From JAWKIW01 sp046331175 (GTDB lineage: Bacteria; Actinomycetota; Acidimicrobiia; Acidimicrobiales; Acidimicrobilacustridaceae): DNA of 64,000 nt. The notes beneath the pieces were generated by a model. That model worked only from the letters and a program-made list of their open reading frames with translations, made no database searches and was not told the DNA's origin. The position numbers were made by a program, and so were the translations under genes. The stretch spans positions 1 through 64,000 of the forward strand of contig JAXLRI010000014.1 of NCBI GenBank assembly GCA_046331175.1. Reading direction: 5' to 3'. Shown one piece after another: positions 11,082 through 19,402 of the stretch; the stretch's first letter is position 1, and every line of letters begins with the position of its first letter.

Positions 11082-11993
11082 TCAGCGGATCGTGCGGAGG
11101 AGGGCCTCCTGGGCGACGGACGCGACCAGGGTGCCGTCGGCGGCGTGGAAGGTCCCCCGCATGAGGCCCCGGCTGCCGGCGTTGGACACCGCGCACGCGT
11201 CGTACAGCAGCCACTCGTCGGCCCGCAGCGGCCGGTGGAACCAGAGGGCGTGGTCGAGGCTGGCACCCATGATCTGGTCGAGCGGCTGCTCGGGCAGTGG
11301 AGCCCACGCGGCGTAGACGGCGCCGAGGTCGGAGAAGTAGGTGAGCAGCGACTGGTGCAGGCCGGGATCGTCGTCGATGCGCCGCACCAGCCGCAGCCAC
11401 GCCCGTCGGGTGGAGGGCAGCCAGCCGTGGTCGTCGGGTTCGGCGGCGCCGAGCTCGCGCAGCTCGAACGGCAGGCGGGGCCGCTCGCTCTCGGGGATGA
11501 ACAGCATCTTGATGGGGCTGTCCTCGGGGGCCGGCACGCCGTCGGGCATCGGCTGCTGGTAGTCGGCACCGGGCTCGTCCTTGTGGAACGAGGCGATGAG
11601 CGTGAAGATCCGCGCCTCGCCCTGGCGGGCCTCGACCCGGCGGGTGGTGAACGATCGGCCGTCGCGCAGCCGGTCGACCTCGTAGGTGATGGCCGGACCG
11701 GGCGTGCCGCCGAGCAGGAAGCTGGCGTGCAAGGAGTGGGCGAGCTGGCCCGCCGGCACCGTCGCCTGGGCCGCCCGCAGGGCCTGGGCCGCCACCTGCC
11801 CCCCGAAGACGCGGTCGCCGAACCCGCGGTCGGGGTTGGGGGCGACGAAGACGTCGTCGGCCACCTCGTCGAGGGTGAACAGCTCGAGCAGCCGCCCGAC
11901 CGGGTCGGGTCCGGTGGCCGGCGGCGGATCGGCGACCGGCGCGGCGGCGCCGCCGCGCGCGTCGGGGGCCAGGCCCTCGTCGAGACCCGTCAC
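11082..11993 (-). CDS. Acyl-CoA thioesterase II (TesB-like, double hotdog)
   Basis: A 303-residue enzyme that hydrolyses acyl-CoA to free acid and CoA. The N-terminal hotdog shows RGFGDRVFGGQVAAQALRAA and SLHASFLLGG, both typical of TesB. The second hotdog contains ASLDHALWFHRP with the catalytic-region Asp and ends in the usual Q-E-A-L-L-R region (SVAQEALLRTIR). The GTG at 11993 is only 11 bases past the SDR stop codon, so the two form an operon and this start is favoured. The pairing with a 3-hydroxyacyl-CoA dehydrogenase-like SDR suggests a role in fatty acid or side-chain degradation. Confidence 0.92.
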   Translation of the reverse strand: MTGLDEGLAPDARGGAAAPVADPPPATGPDPVGRLLELFTLDEVADDVFVAPNPDRGFGDRVFGGQVAAQALRAAQATVPAGQLAHSLHASFLLGGTPGPAITYEVDRLRDGRSFTTRRVEARQGEARIFTLIASFHKDEPGADYQQPMPDGVPAPEDSPIKMLFIPESERPRLPFELRELGAAEPDDHGWLPSTRRAWLRLVRRIDDDPGLHQSLLTYFSDLGAVYAAWAPLPEQPLDQIMGASLDHALWFHRPLRADEWLLYDACAVSNAGSRGLMRGTFHAADGTLVASVAQEALLRTIR

Positions 11994-12004
11994 GTGCGCC
12001 CCAC

Positions 12005-12766
12005 CTACATCTTCGGGGCGAAGCGCTGGCCGGCGTCGAGGCGGATGGTGCTGCCGTTGAGCATCGGGTTGTCGATGATGGCGAGGGCCAGCTTGGCGTA
12101 CTCGTCGGGGCGACCCATGCGCTTCGGGAAGGCAGCGTCCTTGGTCAGGCTGGCCTCGAACTCCTCGGGGATGCCCTGGGTGAGGCCGGTGCTGAACAGG
12201 CTCGGGGCGATGGCCAGCACGCGGATGCCGAGCGACCCGAGGTCGCGGGCCATGGTGAGGGCCATGCCGGCGATGCCGGCCTTGGCGGCGGTGTAGGCGA
12301 CCTGGCCGATCTGGCCCTCGAAGGCGGCGATCGACGACGTGTTGATGATGACGCCGCGCTCGCCGTCCTCGGGCTCGTTGCCGGCCATGGCCGCGGCCTG
12401 CAGCCGGTTGCAGTTGAAGGTGGAGATCAGGTTGAGCTCGATCACCCGCTGGAACGCATCGAGGGGGTGCGGGCCCTCCTTGCCGAGCGTCCGCTGGCCG
12501 ATGCCCCCGCCGGCGGTGTTCACCGCGATGTGCAGGCCGCCGAGCGCGTCGACGGCGGCGGCCAGCGCCGCCTCGGTGCCCTCGTGGTCGGTGACGTCGC
12601 AGGGGTGGAAGCTGCCGCCCAGCCCGTCGGCGACCTCGGCCCCGGCCGAGGTGGGAAGGTCGACGATGGCGACCGACGCGCCGCCGGCCACGAGGCGCTC
12701 GGCCGTGGCCCGGGCCATGCCCGACGCCCCGCCCACGATCACGGCCTTCTTTCCCTGGATGTCCAC
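12005..12766 (-). CDS. SDR family oxidoreductase, 3-hydroxyacyl-CoA dehydrogenase type-2-like
   Basis: A 253-residue classical short-chain dehydrogenase. The nucleotide-binding motif GGASGMARA is near residue 12, NTAGGG at ~85 and the catalytic set is IINTSSIAAF...VAYTAAKAG with Ser, Tyr and Lys all present. Overall it resembles type-2 3-hydroxyacyl-CoA dehydrogenases, which oxidise hydroxyacyl-CoA or hydroxysteroid groups using NAD. The GTG at 12766 follows a GGAG site. It is first in an operon with the thioesterase; a palindrome at 12798-12815 lies just upstream. Confidence 0.91.
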   Translation of the reverse strand: MDIQGKKAVIVGGASGMARATAERLVAGGASVAIVDLPTSAGAEVADGLGGSFHPCDVTDHEGTEAALAAAVDALGGLHIAVNTAGGGIGQRTLGKEGPHPLDAFQRVIELNLISTFNCNRLQAAAMAGNEPEDGERGVIINTSSIAAFEGQIGQVAYTAAKAGIAGMALTMARDLGSLGIRVLAIAPSLFSTGLTQGIPEEFEASLTKDAAFPKRMGRPDEYAKLALAIIDNPMLNGSTIRLDAGQRFAPKM

Positions 12767-12797
12767 GACGGCGCTCTCCCTGCGGTCCCGGGCGTTC

Positions 12798-12815
12798 CCT
12801 GACGCCCACGTCAGG
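12798..12815. promoter_or_regulatory. Inverted repeat, likely operator of the SDR-thioesterase operon
   Basis: Arms CCTGACG / CGTCAGG with a 4-base spacer, 32 bases upstream of the SDR start. The core CTGAC-N6-GTCAG has the same geometry as the site at 13952-13967. No regulator gene adjoins it, so the cognate repressor would be elsewhere. Confidence 0.55.
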
Positions 12816-12899
12816 CGCGGACCCTAGCCCCCGGGTCAGGGGCCGACGAACCGGCCGCGGCGGCCGGGGACCACCACGTGGCCGGCGACGGCCGCGGCG

Positions 12900-13907
12900 T
12901 CAGCCGTCGCCGTCGATGACCTCGGCCCGCAGCGCCGGGAACACGGCCGACACCTTGTCGAGCAGGTAGTCGCCGTAGGTGCCCTCCCAGGCGTGGACGC
13001 TGCGGCCGTCCCAGCGGTCGGCGCCGTCGTCGCCCGCCAGCGCCGTGAGATCGGCCAGGTCGGGGACCGCGAGGACCTCGGCGTCCCACCCCGGGTCGAC
13101 GAACAGCGGGAAGGACAGCCGATCGGTGGCACCCGGGTTGCGGACCCGGTGCGGTGTCGACCGGTAGGCGCCGCCGGTCATCCGCTCGAGCATGTCACCG
13201 AGGTTCACCACGAAGGCGTCGGGTCGGGGAGGCACCGGGAGCCAGCCGTCGGGTCCGCGCACCTCCAGCCCACCCGACCCGTCCTGGCCGAGCACGGTGA
13301 TGAGGCCGTAGTCGGTGTGCTCGCCGACGCTCCACCCCTCGGTGCCGATCGGCACGGGCGGGTAGCGGAAGATCCGGAACAGCACCAGCGGGTCGGCGGT
13401 GAGGTGCTCGACGAACCACCGCTCGTCGAGGCCGAGCCCGCGGGCGAGCACCCGCAGCACCGTCTGGCCCACGGCCGTGACGGCCTCGACGTAGGCGAGG
13501 ATCGTCGGGCCGAGGTCGGCGGGCTCCTCGGGGAAGAGGTTGGGGCCGTGCAGCGGGACGCCGGCCACGACGCGCGGGTCGTCGGGACCCAGCTCGGTGC
13601 CGACGTACAGGCCCTCCTTCCGGTCGGGGGCGCCGGCGGTGAGCTCGGCCCCCACCGGGAACCAACCCCGCCAGGCCCGCCCGCCGCGCACCATGGCGAT
13701 GCGAGCCTTCTCCTCGTCGGGCCGGGCGAAGAAGGCGCGGGCCAGGTGGTCGAGGCGCGCCCGCAGCTCGTCGGGGACGCCGTGGCCGACGACCGAGAAG
13801 AACCCGAGGGAGCGGCAGGCCTCGTCGGCGGCCCGGGCGACGTCGTCGGGCACGGGACCGTCGACGCAGCGCGACAGGTCGATCACGGGCACGGCGGGGG
13901 CGACCAC
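12900..13907 (-). CDS. 2-oxoglutarate/Fe(II)-dependent oxygenase, isopenicillin N synthase-like
   Basis: A 335-residue member of the IPNS-like 2OG-Fe(II) dioxygenase family. The N-terminal DIOX_N region starts with VPVIDLSRC and includes GFFSVVGHGVP. The jelly-roll core has the iron ligands in GEHTDYGLITVL (His-x-Asp) and the distal His in YRSTPHRV, with the 2OG-binding Arg in DRLSFPLF. I chose the GTG at 13907 over an ATG at 13970, because the latter would place the 13952-13967 palindrome inside the coding region and adds a non-family extension. It is divergent from the P450, and both enzymes hydroxylate C-H bonds, so they may act in one pathway. Confidence 0.9.
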   Translation of the reverse strand: MVAPAVPVIDLSRCVDGPVPDDVARAADEACRSLGFFSVVGHGVPDELRARLDHLARAFFARPDEEKARIAMVRGGRAWRGWFPVGAELTAGAPDRKEGLYVGTELGPDDPRVVAGVPLHGPNLFPEEPADLGPTILAYVEAVTAVGQTVLRVLARGLGLDERWFVEHLTADPLVLFRIFRYPPVPIGTEGWSVGEHTDYGLITVLGQDGSGGLEVRGPDGWLPVPPRPDAFVVNLGDMLERMTGGAYRSTPHRVRNPGATDRLSFPLFVDPGWDAEVLAVPDLADLTALAGDDGADRWDGRSVHAWEGTYGDYLLDKVSAVFPALRAEVIDGDG

Positions 13908-13951
13908 GGGGGCAGTCTGCCAGCCGCCGGCCACGGTCCCGCCGCACGAAC

Positions 13952-13967
13952 CTGACACCTGTGTCAG
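13952..13967. promoter_or_regulatory. Palindromic operator between divergent oxygenase and P450 genes
   Basis: A perfect inverted repeat, CTGACACCTGTGTCAG, sits 31 bases before the P450 start and 45 bases before the oxygenase start. Its place in a divergent promoter region suggests one repressor controls both. The half-sites match the CTGAC/GTCAG elements at 6004 and 12798. Confidence 0.62.
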
Positions 13968-13997
13968 CATTCGGAGGACCGATCCGAGGAGCCCCTG

Positions 13998-15188
13998 GTG
14001 GAGTTCAACCCGTTCTCCTACGCCTTCCACGCCGACCCGTACCCCGTGTACCGGTGGCTGCGCGACGACCACCCCTGCTACCGCCACGACGAGCTCGACT
14101 GCTGGGTCCTGTCGCGCTACGCCGACGTGCTCGACGCCCACCGCGACTGGGAGACCTTCTCCTCCCGCGAAGGGCCGATGATCGACGCCGTCGACCCCGC
14201 CTACTTCGAGGCCAACCCGATCCTCATCGCCATGGATCCGCCGCGGCACACCCGCATGCGCAAGCTGGTCAGCCGCACGTTCACCCCCAACCGGGTCGCC
14301 GCCCTCGAACCCGACATCCGGGCCATCGCCGCCGGCTACCTCGATCCCCTGCGCGAGGCCGGCGGCGGCGACCTCGTGAAGGACTTCACCGCGCTGCTCC
14401 CCATGGACGTGATCTTCACGCTGCTCGGCGTGCCCGAAGCCGACCGCCTCCACCTGCGCGAGCAGGTCGACCTGATGCTCGACCGTGACGCCGACAGCCC
14501 GGCCGTCCCCGAGCGGTCCGTGCTCGCCACCATCGAGATGCACACCTACTTCGAAGCCTTCATCGCCGACCTGCGGCGCGACCCCGCGTCGCACCCGGGG
14601 CTCATCGCCGACCTCCTCGAGGTCGAGGTGGCCGACGACGACGGCGAGCTCGCCCGCCTCACCGACCTCGAGGTGAACGGGTTCTGCGGCCTGCTCGGCG
14701 CCGCCGGCAGCGAGACGGTCACCCGGCTGCTGGCCAACGCCGCGGTGCTGCTCCAGCGGTTCCCCGACGTGCACCGGGCGCTGCTCGACGACCCGGGCCG
14801 CATCCCCGACGCCGTCGAGGAGGTCCTGCGCTACTGGCCGCCCTCGCAGATCCAGGCCCGCACCGCCACCCGCGACGTCGAGCGCCACGGCGTGACCATC
14901 CCCGCCGGCGGCCGCGTGCTCATGCTCACCGGCGCCGCCACCCGCGACGAGCGGGAGTTCCCCGACCCCGACGACCTCCGCCTCGACCGGCCCACCCACC
15001 TCGCCCTCGGGTTCGGCCACGGCATCCACGTGTGCCTCGGGGCGTCGCTGGCCCGCAGCGAGAGCCGCATCGCCCTCGAGGAGCTGAACGCCCGATTCCC
15101 GCGCTACGAGATCGACGAGGAGCGCTGCGAGCGCGTGCACATGACCAACGTGCACGGCTTCGCCTCGGTCCCGTTCACCGCCGCCTGA
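13998..15188 (+). CDS. Cytochrome P450
   Basis: A 396-residue soluble bacterial P450. The I-helix is LLGAAGSETVTRL, with Glu in place of the usual acidic Asp. The ExxR pair is in VEEVLRYWPP, and the haem-binding loop FGHGIHVCLGASLAR supplies the thiolate Cys near residue 345. The segment MDPPRHTRMRKLVSRTF is typical of actinobacterial CYP1xx enzymes. Start is GTG at 13998. No ferredoxin or reductase gene adjoins, so electrons must come from elsewhere; the flavin-reductase-like gene 80 bases downstream could be linked but is not a typical P450 partner. The substrate is unknown. Confidence 0.94.
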   Translation: MEFNPFSYAFHADPYPVYRWLRDDHPCYRHDELDCWVLSRYADVLDAHRDWETFSSREGPMIDAVDPAYFEANPILIAMDPPRHTRMRKLVSRTFTPNRVAALEPDIRAIAAGYLDPLREAGGGDLVKDFTALLPMDVIFTLLGVPEADRLHLREQVDLMLDRDADSPAVPERSVLATIEMHTYFEAFIADLRRDPASHPGLIADLLEVEVADDDGELARLTDLEVNGFCGLLGAAGSETVTRLLANAAVLLQRFPDVHRALLDDPGRIPDAVEEVLRYWPPSQIQARTATRDVERHGVTIPAGGRVLMLTGAATRDEREFPDPDDLRLDRPTHLALGFGHGIHVCLGASLARSESRIALEELNARFPRYEIDEERCERVHMTNVHGFASVPFTAA

Positions 15189-15266
15189 ACCGGGCCGTCG
15201 CCGGCCGCACCGTCCGATGCCGCCGCCCGGCGAGGCCGCTCGGCGGCGCACCTAGACTCCGCGGCC

Positions 15267-15749
15267 ATGGATCCCCAGGACAAGAAGGTGGCCCTGCGGG
15301 CCATCACCTACGGCCTCTACGTGATGACCTCGTCCAGCGACGAGGGTGACGCCGCCGGTGGCGTGAACTGGCTCACCCAGGTCTCCTTCGACCCGCCGCT
15401 CGTGGCCGCCGGGGTCAAGGCCGACAGCGGCCTGGCCGCCGCCATCGAGGCGGGCGGCACCTTCGCCGTGAACGTCCTCGCGGACGACCAGTTCGACGTG
15501 GCCAAGGCCTTCTTCCGCTCCACCGAGGTCGACGGCGACCGCATCAACGGCCACCGGTTCGAGCGGGGCGTCGAGAGCGGCGCCGCCATCCTCGACGAGG
15601 TGCCGTACTGGTTCGAGGCCCGGGTCACCGACACCGTGGCGCGGGGCGACCACACCGTCTACGTCGCCGAGGTGGTCGGCGCCGGCGTGCGCGACGCGGC
15701 CCGGGTGCCGCTCAACCTGCGCTCCACCGGCATGAGCTACGGCGGCTGA
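15267..15749 (+). CDS. Flavin reductase-like FMN-binding split-barrel protein
   Basis: A 160-residue protein of the flavin reductase domain family (HpaC/RutF-like), which binds FMN or FAD and either reduces free flavin for monooxygenases or acts as a flavoenzyme itself. The family pattern is visible: LRAITYGLYVMTS at the N-terminus, VSFDPPLVAAGVKADS, and FAVNVLADDQFDVAKAFF, ending with YVAEVVGAGV. The gene is followed 3 bases later by the cNMP-binding protein gene, so the two are co-transcribed. Confidence 0.84.
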   Translation: MDPQDKKVALRAITYGLYVMTSSSDEGDAAGGVNWLTQVSFDPPLVAAGVKADSGLAAAIEAGGTFAVNVLADDQFDVAKAFFRSTEVDGDRINGHRFERGVESGAAILDEVPYWFEARVTDTVARGDHTVYVAEVVGAGVRDAARVPLNLRSTGMSYGG

Positions 15750-15752
15750 GCC

Positions 15753-16238
15753 GTGGCGGACCTGCTCGAGCTGTCCGCCGGTCTACCCGAGGTCGAGCTG
15801 GCCGCCGGCGAGGTCCTCATCGAGGAGGACGGCGACGCCAGCGGCCCCATCTGGATCCTGGTGTCGGGCGCGCTCGAGGTCCGCACCGGCGGGGTCGCCC
15901 ACGCCACCATCGCCCAGCCCGGCGCCGTCATCGGCGAGGTGTCGGTGCTGCTCGGCTCGCGCAGCACCGCCACGGTCGTGGCCACCGAGCCGACGCGGCT
16001 GCGCGTGGCCGCCGACGGTCGCGCCCTGCTCACCGACGACCCCCGCGTGCTGCTGCACGTCGCCACCGGGCTGGCCGGCCGGCTCCACGCCGTCAACACC
16101 TACCTGGCCGACCTGAAGCAGCAGTACGGCGACGCCCCCGGACTGACCATGGTGTCCGACGTGCTCGGCCACCTGACCGACGAGCCGGCGCCGCCGGCCC
16201 GCCCCGGCTCGGCCCGCGACCCGCACCCCGACTACTGA
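15753..16238 (+). CDS. Cyclic nucleotide-binding domain protein
   Basis: A 161-residue stand-alone cNMP-binding domain (CRP/cNMP fold) without a DNA-binding HTH. The strand-turn pattern LAAGEVLIEEDGDASGPIWILVSG and the phosphate-cassette region AVIGEVSVLLGSRSTATVVA fit the family; the Gly-Glu and downstream Arg in that cassette are retained. A C-terminal helix (LLHVATGLAGRLHAVNTYLADLK) could dimerise. The GTG start lies 3 bases after the flavin-reductase stop, implying coupled expression. Whether it really binds cAMP or cGMP is not known. Confidence 0.85.
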   Translation: MADLLELSAGLPEVELAAGEVLIEEDGDASGPIWILVSGALEVRTGGVAHATIAQPGAVIGEVSVLLGSRSTATVVATEPTRLRVAADGRALLTDDPRVLLHVATGLAGRLHAVNTYLADLKQQYGDAPGLTMVSDVLGHLTDEPAPPARPGSARDPHPDY

Positions 16239-16254
16239 CGGGCCGGCCGCCGGT

Positions 16255-17004
16255 TCAGACCGCGGTGCGCGCCGGCGCGGCGTCGGCGGCCAGCGACAGC
16301 GACTCGGACCCGGCCAGCGAGTGCCACGACGCCGTGCCGGCGCCCAGGTCGAGCTCGATGCAGGTGGGCACCGGCCCGATCTGGCGGCCGGCGTTGAACA
16401 CCCAGGTGTCGCCGATGCGATCGGCCCAGGCGCCGTCGGCCCGGAAGGGCGGCTCGTGCACGTGGCCGGTGAGCACCACGTCGGGGCGGTAGCGGTCGAT
16501 CCAGCCGCCCAGCTCCTCGTCGCCGTAGGACCGGCGACCGGTCCAGCACGTCGGCGAGCCGAGCGGGGGCCAGTGGTAGGCCCAGAGCCAGCGGGCCGGG
16601 CGGCGGGCGGCGTCGTCGGCCAGCTGGGCCTCGACCACCTCGCGCCCGACCGGGCCGTCCCACCACGGGCAGACCGTGACCAGGGCGTCGTCGAGGAGCA
16701 GCGACCCGCCGTCGGCGACGATGCCGGCGGCGCGCGCCTCGGCCAGCCAGAGGGCGGCCTGCTCGCCGTGCTCGTCGGGACCGGTGAGGTCGTGGTTGCC
16801 CGACGCGACGACCACCCGACCCACCTGGTCGAGCAGCTCGAGGTACCGCAGCACGACCACCGCCTGCGTGTGCAGCGGGACGTGGGAGGAGATGTCGAGC
16901 AGGTCGCCGGCCACCACGACGAGGTCGAAGTCGGGCGCGGCGCCGACCACCCAGTCGAGCTGGGGCAGGACGTAGTGCAGGTCGGACACGAGGAGGATGC
17001 GCAC
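16255..17004 (-). CDS. Calcineurin-like metallophosphoesterase
   Basis: A 249-residue metallophosphoesterase. All the metal ligand motifs are present in order: SDLHY (residues 7-11), AGDLLD, GNHD (~69), AYHWPP and the terminal GHVHEPPF. The enzyme family hydrolyses phosphodiesters or phosphomonoesters with two metal ions; its substrate here is unknown. No signal peptide is seen. Start is the GTG at 17004. It lies 69 bases downstream of the RNA ligase stop codon on the same strand and may be co-transcribed with it, which would place a phosphatase beside an RNA-repair enzyme; that link is only an inference. Confidence 0.91.
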   Translation of the reverse strand: MRILLVSDLHYVLPQLDWVVGAAPDFDLVVVAGDLLDISSHVPLHTQAVVVLRYLELLDQVGRVVVASGNHDLTGPDEHGEQAALWLAEARAAGIVADGGSLLLDDALVTVCPWWDGPVGREVVEAQLADDAARRPARWLWAYHWPPLGSPTCWTGRRSYGDEELGGWIDRYRPDVVLTGHVHEPPFRADGAWADRIGDTWVFNAGRQIGPVPTCIELDLGAGTASWHSLAGSESLSLAADAAPARTAV

Positions 17005-17073
17005 GCGGATCGGGCCGGGCCGACCGGCACGGGCGGGCCGGCGACGACGAGCGCCGAGCGTAGCGGCGAGCCG

Positions 17074-18234
17074 CTACGTGCCCTTGTAGTTGAGGACCTG
17101 GTGCAGCGTGTGCAGGACCTCGACCAGGTCGTCCTGGTCGGCCATCACCTGGTCGATGTCCTTGTAGGCCGACGGGATCTCGTCGACCAGCCGGTCGGCG
17201 CGGTCGGCCAGCCACACCGTGCCCGCCATCTGCGCGGCGAGGTCGTCGGCGGTGAACCGCTTCTTGGCCTGGGTCCGGCTGAGCCGACGACCGGCGCCGT
17301 GCGAGCACGACGCCCAGCTCGCCGCCGAGCCCCGGCCCCGCACGATGTAGCTGCGGGTGCCCATCGACCCCGGGATGACCCCGAGGTCGTCGACGCCGGC
17401 CTTGATGGCGCCCTTGCGGGTGATCCACAGCTCGGTCCCGCCGTGCACCTCGCGCTCGGTGAAGTTGTGGTGGCAGTTGATGCGGCGAAGCTCGCGACCG
17501 TGGCCGACGAAGGCGAGGACCTCCCGGAGGGCGCGGTCCATCATCAGGTCGCGGTTGAGCCGGGCGTAGTCCTGGGCCCAGAGCATGTCGGCCACGTAGG
17601 CGGCGAACTCGGGGGTGCCCTCGGTGAGGTACGCCAGGTCGGGATCCTCGAGCCGCAGCTGCAGGTCGCGTGCCAGGCGGCGGGCCCCGGCGATGTGGGC
17701 CTGGGCCAGCTGGTTGCCGATGCCTCGGCCCCCCGAGTGCAGGACCACCCACACCTGGTCGCGCTCGTCGAGGCACAGCTCGAAGAAGTGGTTGCCCGAT
17801 CCGAGCGTGCCCAGCTGCTTGCCGGCCTTCACCAGCCGGTCGGCCGACAGGTCGGTGGCCGGGCGGTTGGCGTCGAGCCAGCGATCGGCACGACGGCTCA
17901 GGTGGTCGTGACCCCGACCCACGCCCGCCGGGATGGCGCGCTCGACGGCGCCGAGCAGCGGCGTGAGGTCGTCGGGCAGGTCGGCGGCGCCGAGGTCGAG
18001 CTCGGTGGCGATCATCCCGCAGCCGATGTCGACCCCGACCGCCGAGGGGATGACCGCGCCACGCGTCGGGATGACCGAACCGACGGTCGCGCCGAGGCCG
18101 ACGTGGGCGTCGGGCATGAGCGCGACGTGGCCCTCGACGATGGGCAGCCGGGCCGCCTTCTCGGCCTGCCGGATGGTGTCGGGCTCGATGTCGCTGGCCC
18201 AGGAGATCAGCTTGTCGTTGATGCGGGTGGGCAC
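17074..18234 (-). CDS. rtcB: tRNA-splicing/RNA-repair ligase RtcB
   Basis: A 386-residue GTP-dependent ligase that joins 2',3'-cyclic phosphate or 3'-phosphate ends to 5'-hydroxyl RNA ends. The RtcB landmarks are intact: GVDIGCGM with the metal-binding Asp and Cys, LGTLGSGNHFFEL, HSGGRGIGNQLA, RINCHHNFTERE and the guanylylation motif CSHGAGRRLSR with the nucleophilic His. It is close in length to the E. coli-type enzyme. The GTG at 18234 is fixed by an almost ideal Shine-Dalgarno sequence just upstream. Neither archease nor the regulator RtcR is encoded nearby. Confidence 0.96.
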   Translation of the reverse strand: MPTRINDKLISWASDIEPDTIRQAEKAARLPIVEGHVALMPDAHVGLGATVGSVIPTRGAVIPSAVGVDIGCGMIATELDLGAADLPDDLTPLLGAVERAIPAGVGRGHDHLSRRADRWLDANRPATDLSADRLVKAGKQLGTLGSGNHFFELCLDERDQVWVVLHSGGRGIGNQLAQAHIAGARRLARDLQLRLEDPDLAYLTEGTPEFAAYVADMLWAQDYARLNRDLMMDRALREVLAFVGHGRELRRINCHHNFTEREVHGGTELWITRKGAIKAGVDDLGVIPGSMGTRSYIVRGRGSAASWASCSHGAGRRLSRTQAKKRFTADDLAAQMAGTVWLADRADRLVDEIPSAYKDIDQVMADQDDLVEVLHTLHQVLNYKGT

Positions 18235-18240
18235 GTCGGT

Positions 18241-18251
18241 CACCTCCTTCC
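18241..18251 (-). promoter_or_regulatory. Strong Shine-Dalgarno site deciding the rtcB start
   Basis: On the minus strand this reads GGAAGGAGGTG, near-complete complementarity to the 16S anti-SD, six bases before the GTG at 18234. It rules out the longer in-frame starts. Confidence 0.8.
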
Positions 18252-18397
18252 GGCCGCAGACCCTGCCCCGGGGGAGGGGGCGAGGGGAAGCGCGTTCCGG
18301 CGGCGCCGGCGCGGTCGCCCGTGGTGATCCGCCCGCCGACCGGTGGCGAAGACGGGGTGGGCCGCGCGAAGAGGACGAGGTGGACGAGGAGGACGAG

Positions 18398-19345
18398 GTG
18401 GACGACCCCGACGACCAGCACTCGCCGGACGGCGGGCCGCCCCACGACCCGAGCGCGCCCCGAGCGACGACCACCACCCTGGCCGCCGCGCTCGGGCTGG
18501 CCGCCGCCGCCGAGCAGGCGGCGGCGGTGGGGGCCCAGCTCCGGGCCGAGGCGGGCGAGGTGGTCCCCCACCCGCTGATCGCCGATCGGCTGGCGGCGGT
18601 GACGAGGGCGGCGCTCCCCGCGCTGGGCGAGCTGGACGAGGTCGACCGTGCCACCGTGCGCGGCGTCGTGGTGGCGTTCCTGCGCCAGGCCCTCGACCTG
18701 TTCGAGCACCCCGACCGGCCTCCGTCGTGGTCCGGCGACGACCGCGAGGTGCTGCAGGCGCAGGGCCGGGTGTCGATGGCCATCGTCGACGCCCTGGCCG
18801 CCTTCGCGTCCGACGTCGACGGGCTCGCCGACCGGCTGTCGGCTCCGGGCGCGGCGCTGTGCGACGTCGGCACCGGCACGGGGTGGATGGCCGTGGCCGC
18901 CTGTCGCCGCTGGCCGGCGCTGCGCGTGACCGGCCTCGACATCCACCCGCCGGCGCTGGACCTGGCGCGGGGGAACGTCGCCTCGGAAGGGCTCGCCGGG
19001 CGCATCGAGGTGCGGGACCAGGACGTGCGGGCCCTGACCGATCGGGACGCGTTCGACCTCGTCTGGCTCCCCGGCCCGTTCCTGCCCGCCGAGGTGGTGC
19101 CCGACGCGCTGCGGTCCGCCCGGCGGGCGCTGCGCCGCGACGGGTGGGTGGTGCTCGGCACCTATGGCGGCCCCGACGGCGCGGCCCAGGCCCTGCTCGA
19201 CCTGCGGACCATCCGGTCGGGCGGCCACCCGTGGACGCCGGAGCGGGCCACCGCGGTCGTCCGGATGGCCGGGTTCTGCGACGTGCGAGAGGTGCCGCGC
19301 ACCTGGGCCGCGCCGGTGCGCATCGTCGTGGGGCGCCGCGCCTGA
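18398..19345 (+). CDS. Class I SAM-dependent methyltransferase
   Basis: A ~315-residue predicted methyltransferase. The SAM-binding motif I is CDVGTGTGWMAVAACRRWP (~residue 165), followed by the acidic ribose-binding residue in VTGLDIHPPALDLAR and the motif IV region DLVWLPGPFLP. The first ~20 residues are acidic and disordered. An N-terminal helical domain (residues ~25-150) precedes the Rossmann fold, as in small-molecule O- or C-methyltransferases. The GTG at 18398 is preferred because GAGGAGG lies just before it; an in-frame GTG at 18380 is an alternative. The substrate is unknown. The gene ends 56 bases before dinB. Confidence 0.83.
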   Translation: MDDPDDQHSPDGGPPHDPSAPRATTTTLAAALGLAAAAEQAAAVGAQLRAEAGEVVPHPLIADRLAAVTRAALPALGELDEVDRATVRGVVVAFLRQALDLFEHPDRPPSWSGDDREVLQAQGRVSMAIVDALAAFASDVDGLADRLSAPGAALCDVGTGTGWMAVAACRRWPALRVTGLDIHPPALDLARGNVASEGLAGRIEVRDQDVRALTDRDAFDLVWLPGPFLPAEVVPDALRSARRALRRDGWVVLGTYGGPDGAAQALLDLRTIRSGGHPWTPERATAVVRMAGFCDVREVPRTWAAPVRIVVGRRA

Positions 19346-19388
19346 CCATCGCCGCCGCGCCGCCCCTTGCACGTCGCCGGTGGGGATG

Positions 19389-19402
19389 CGAACATCTGTT
19401 CG
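19389..19402. promoter_or_regulatory. LexA (SOS) box at the dinB start
   Basis: CGAACATCTGTTCG is a perfect match to the actinobacterial/Gram-positive SOS box core CGAAC-N4-GTTCG. Its last base is the first base of the dinB GTG, so bound LexA would cover the -10 region and start site. Confidence 0.82.

Noticed and set aside
13908..15251. The long upstream extension of the 2OG-oxygenase frame
   Set aside because: It runs antisense through the P450, which has complete P450 motifs, and crosses the operator at 13952-13967.
15753..16238. A CRP-type transcription factor
   Set aside because: The protein has a cNMP-binding domain but ends before any HTH, so it cannot be called a DNA-binding regulator.
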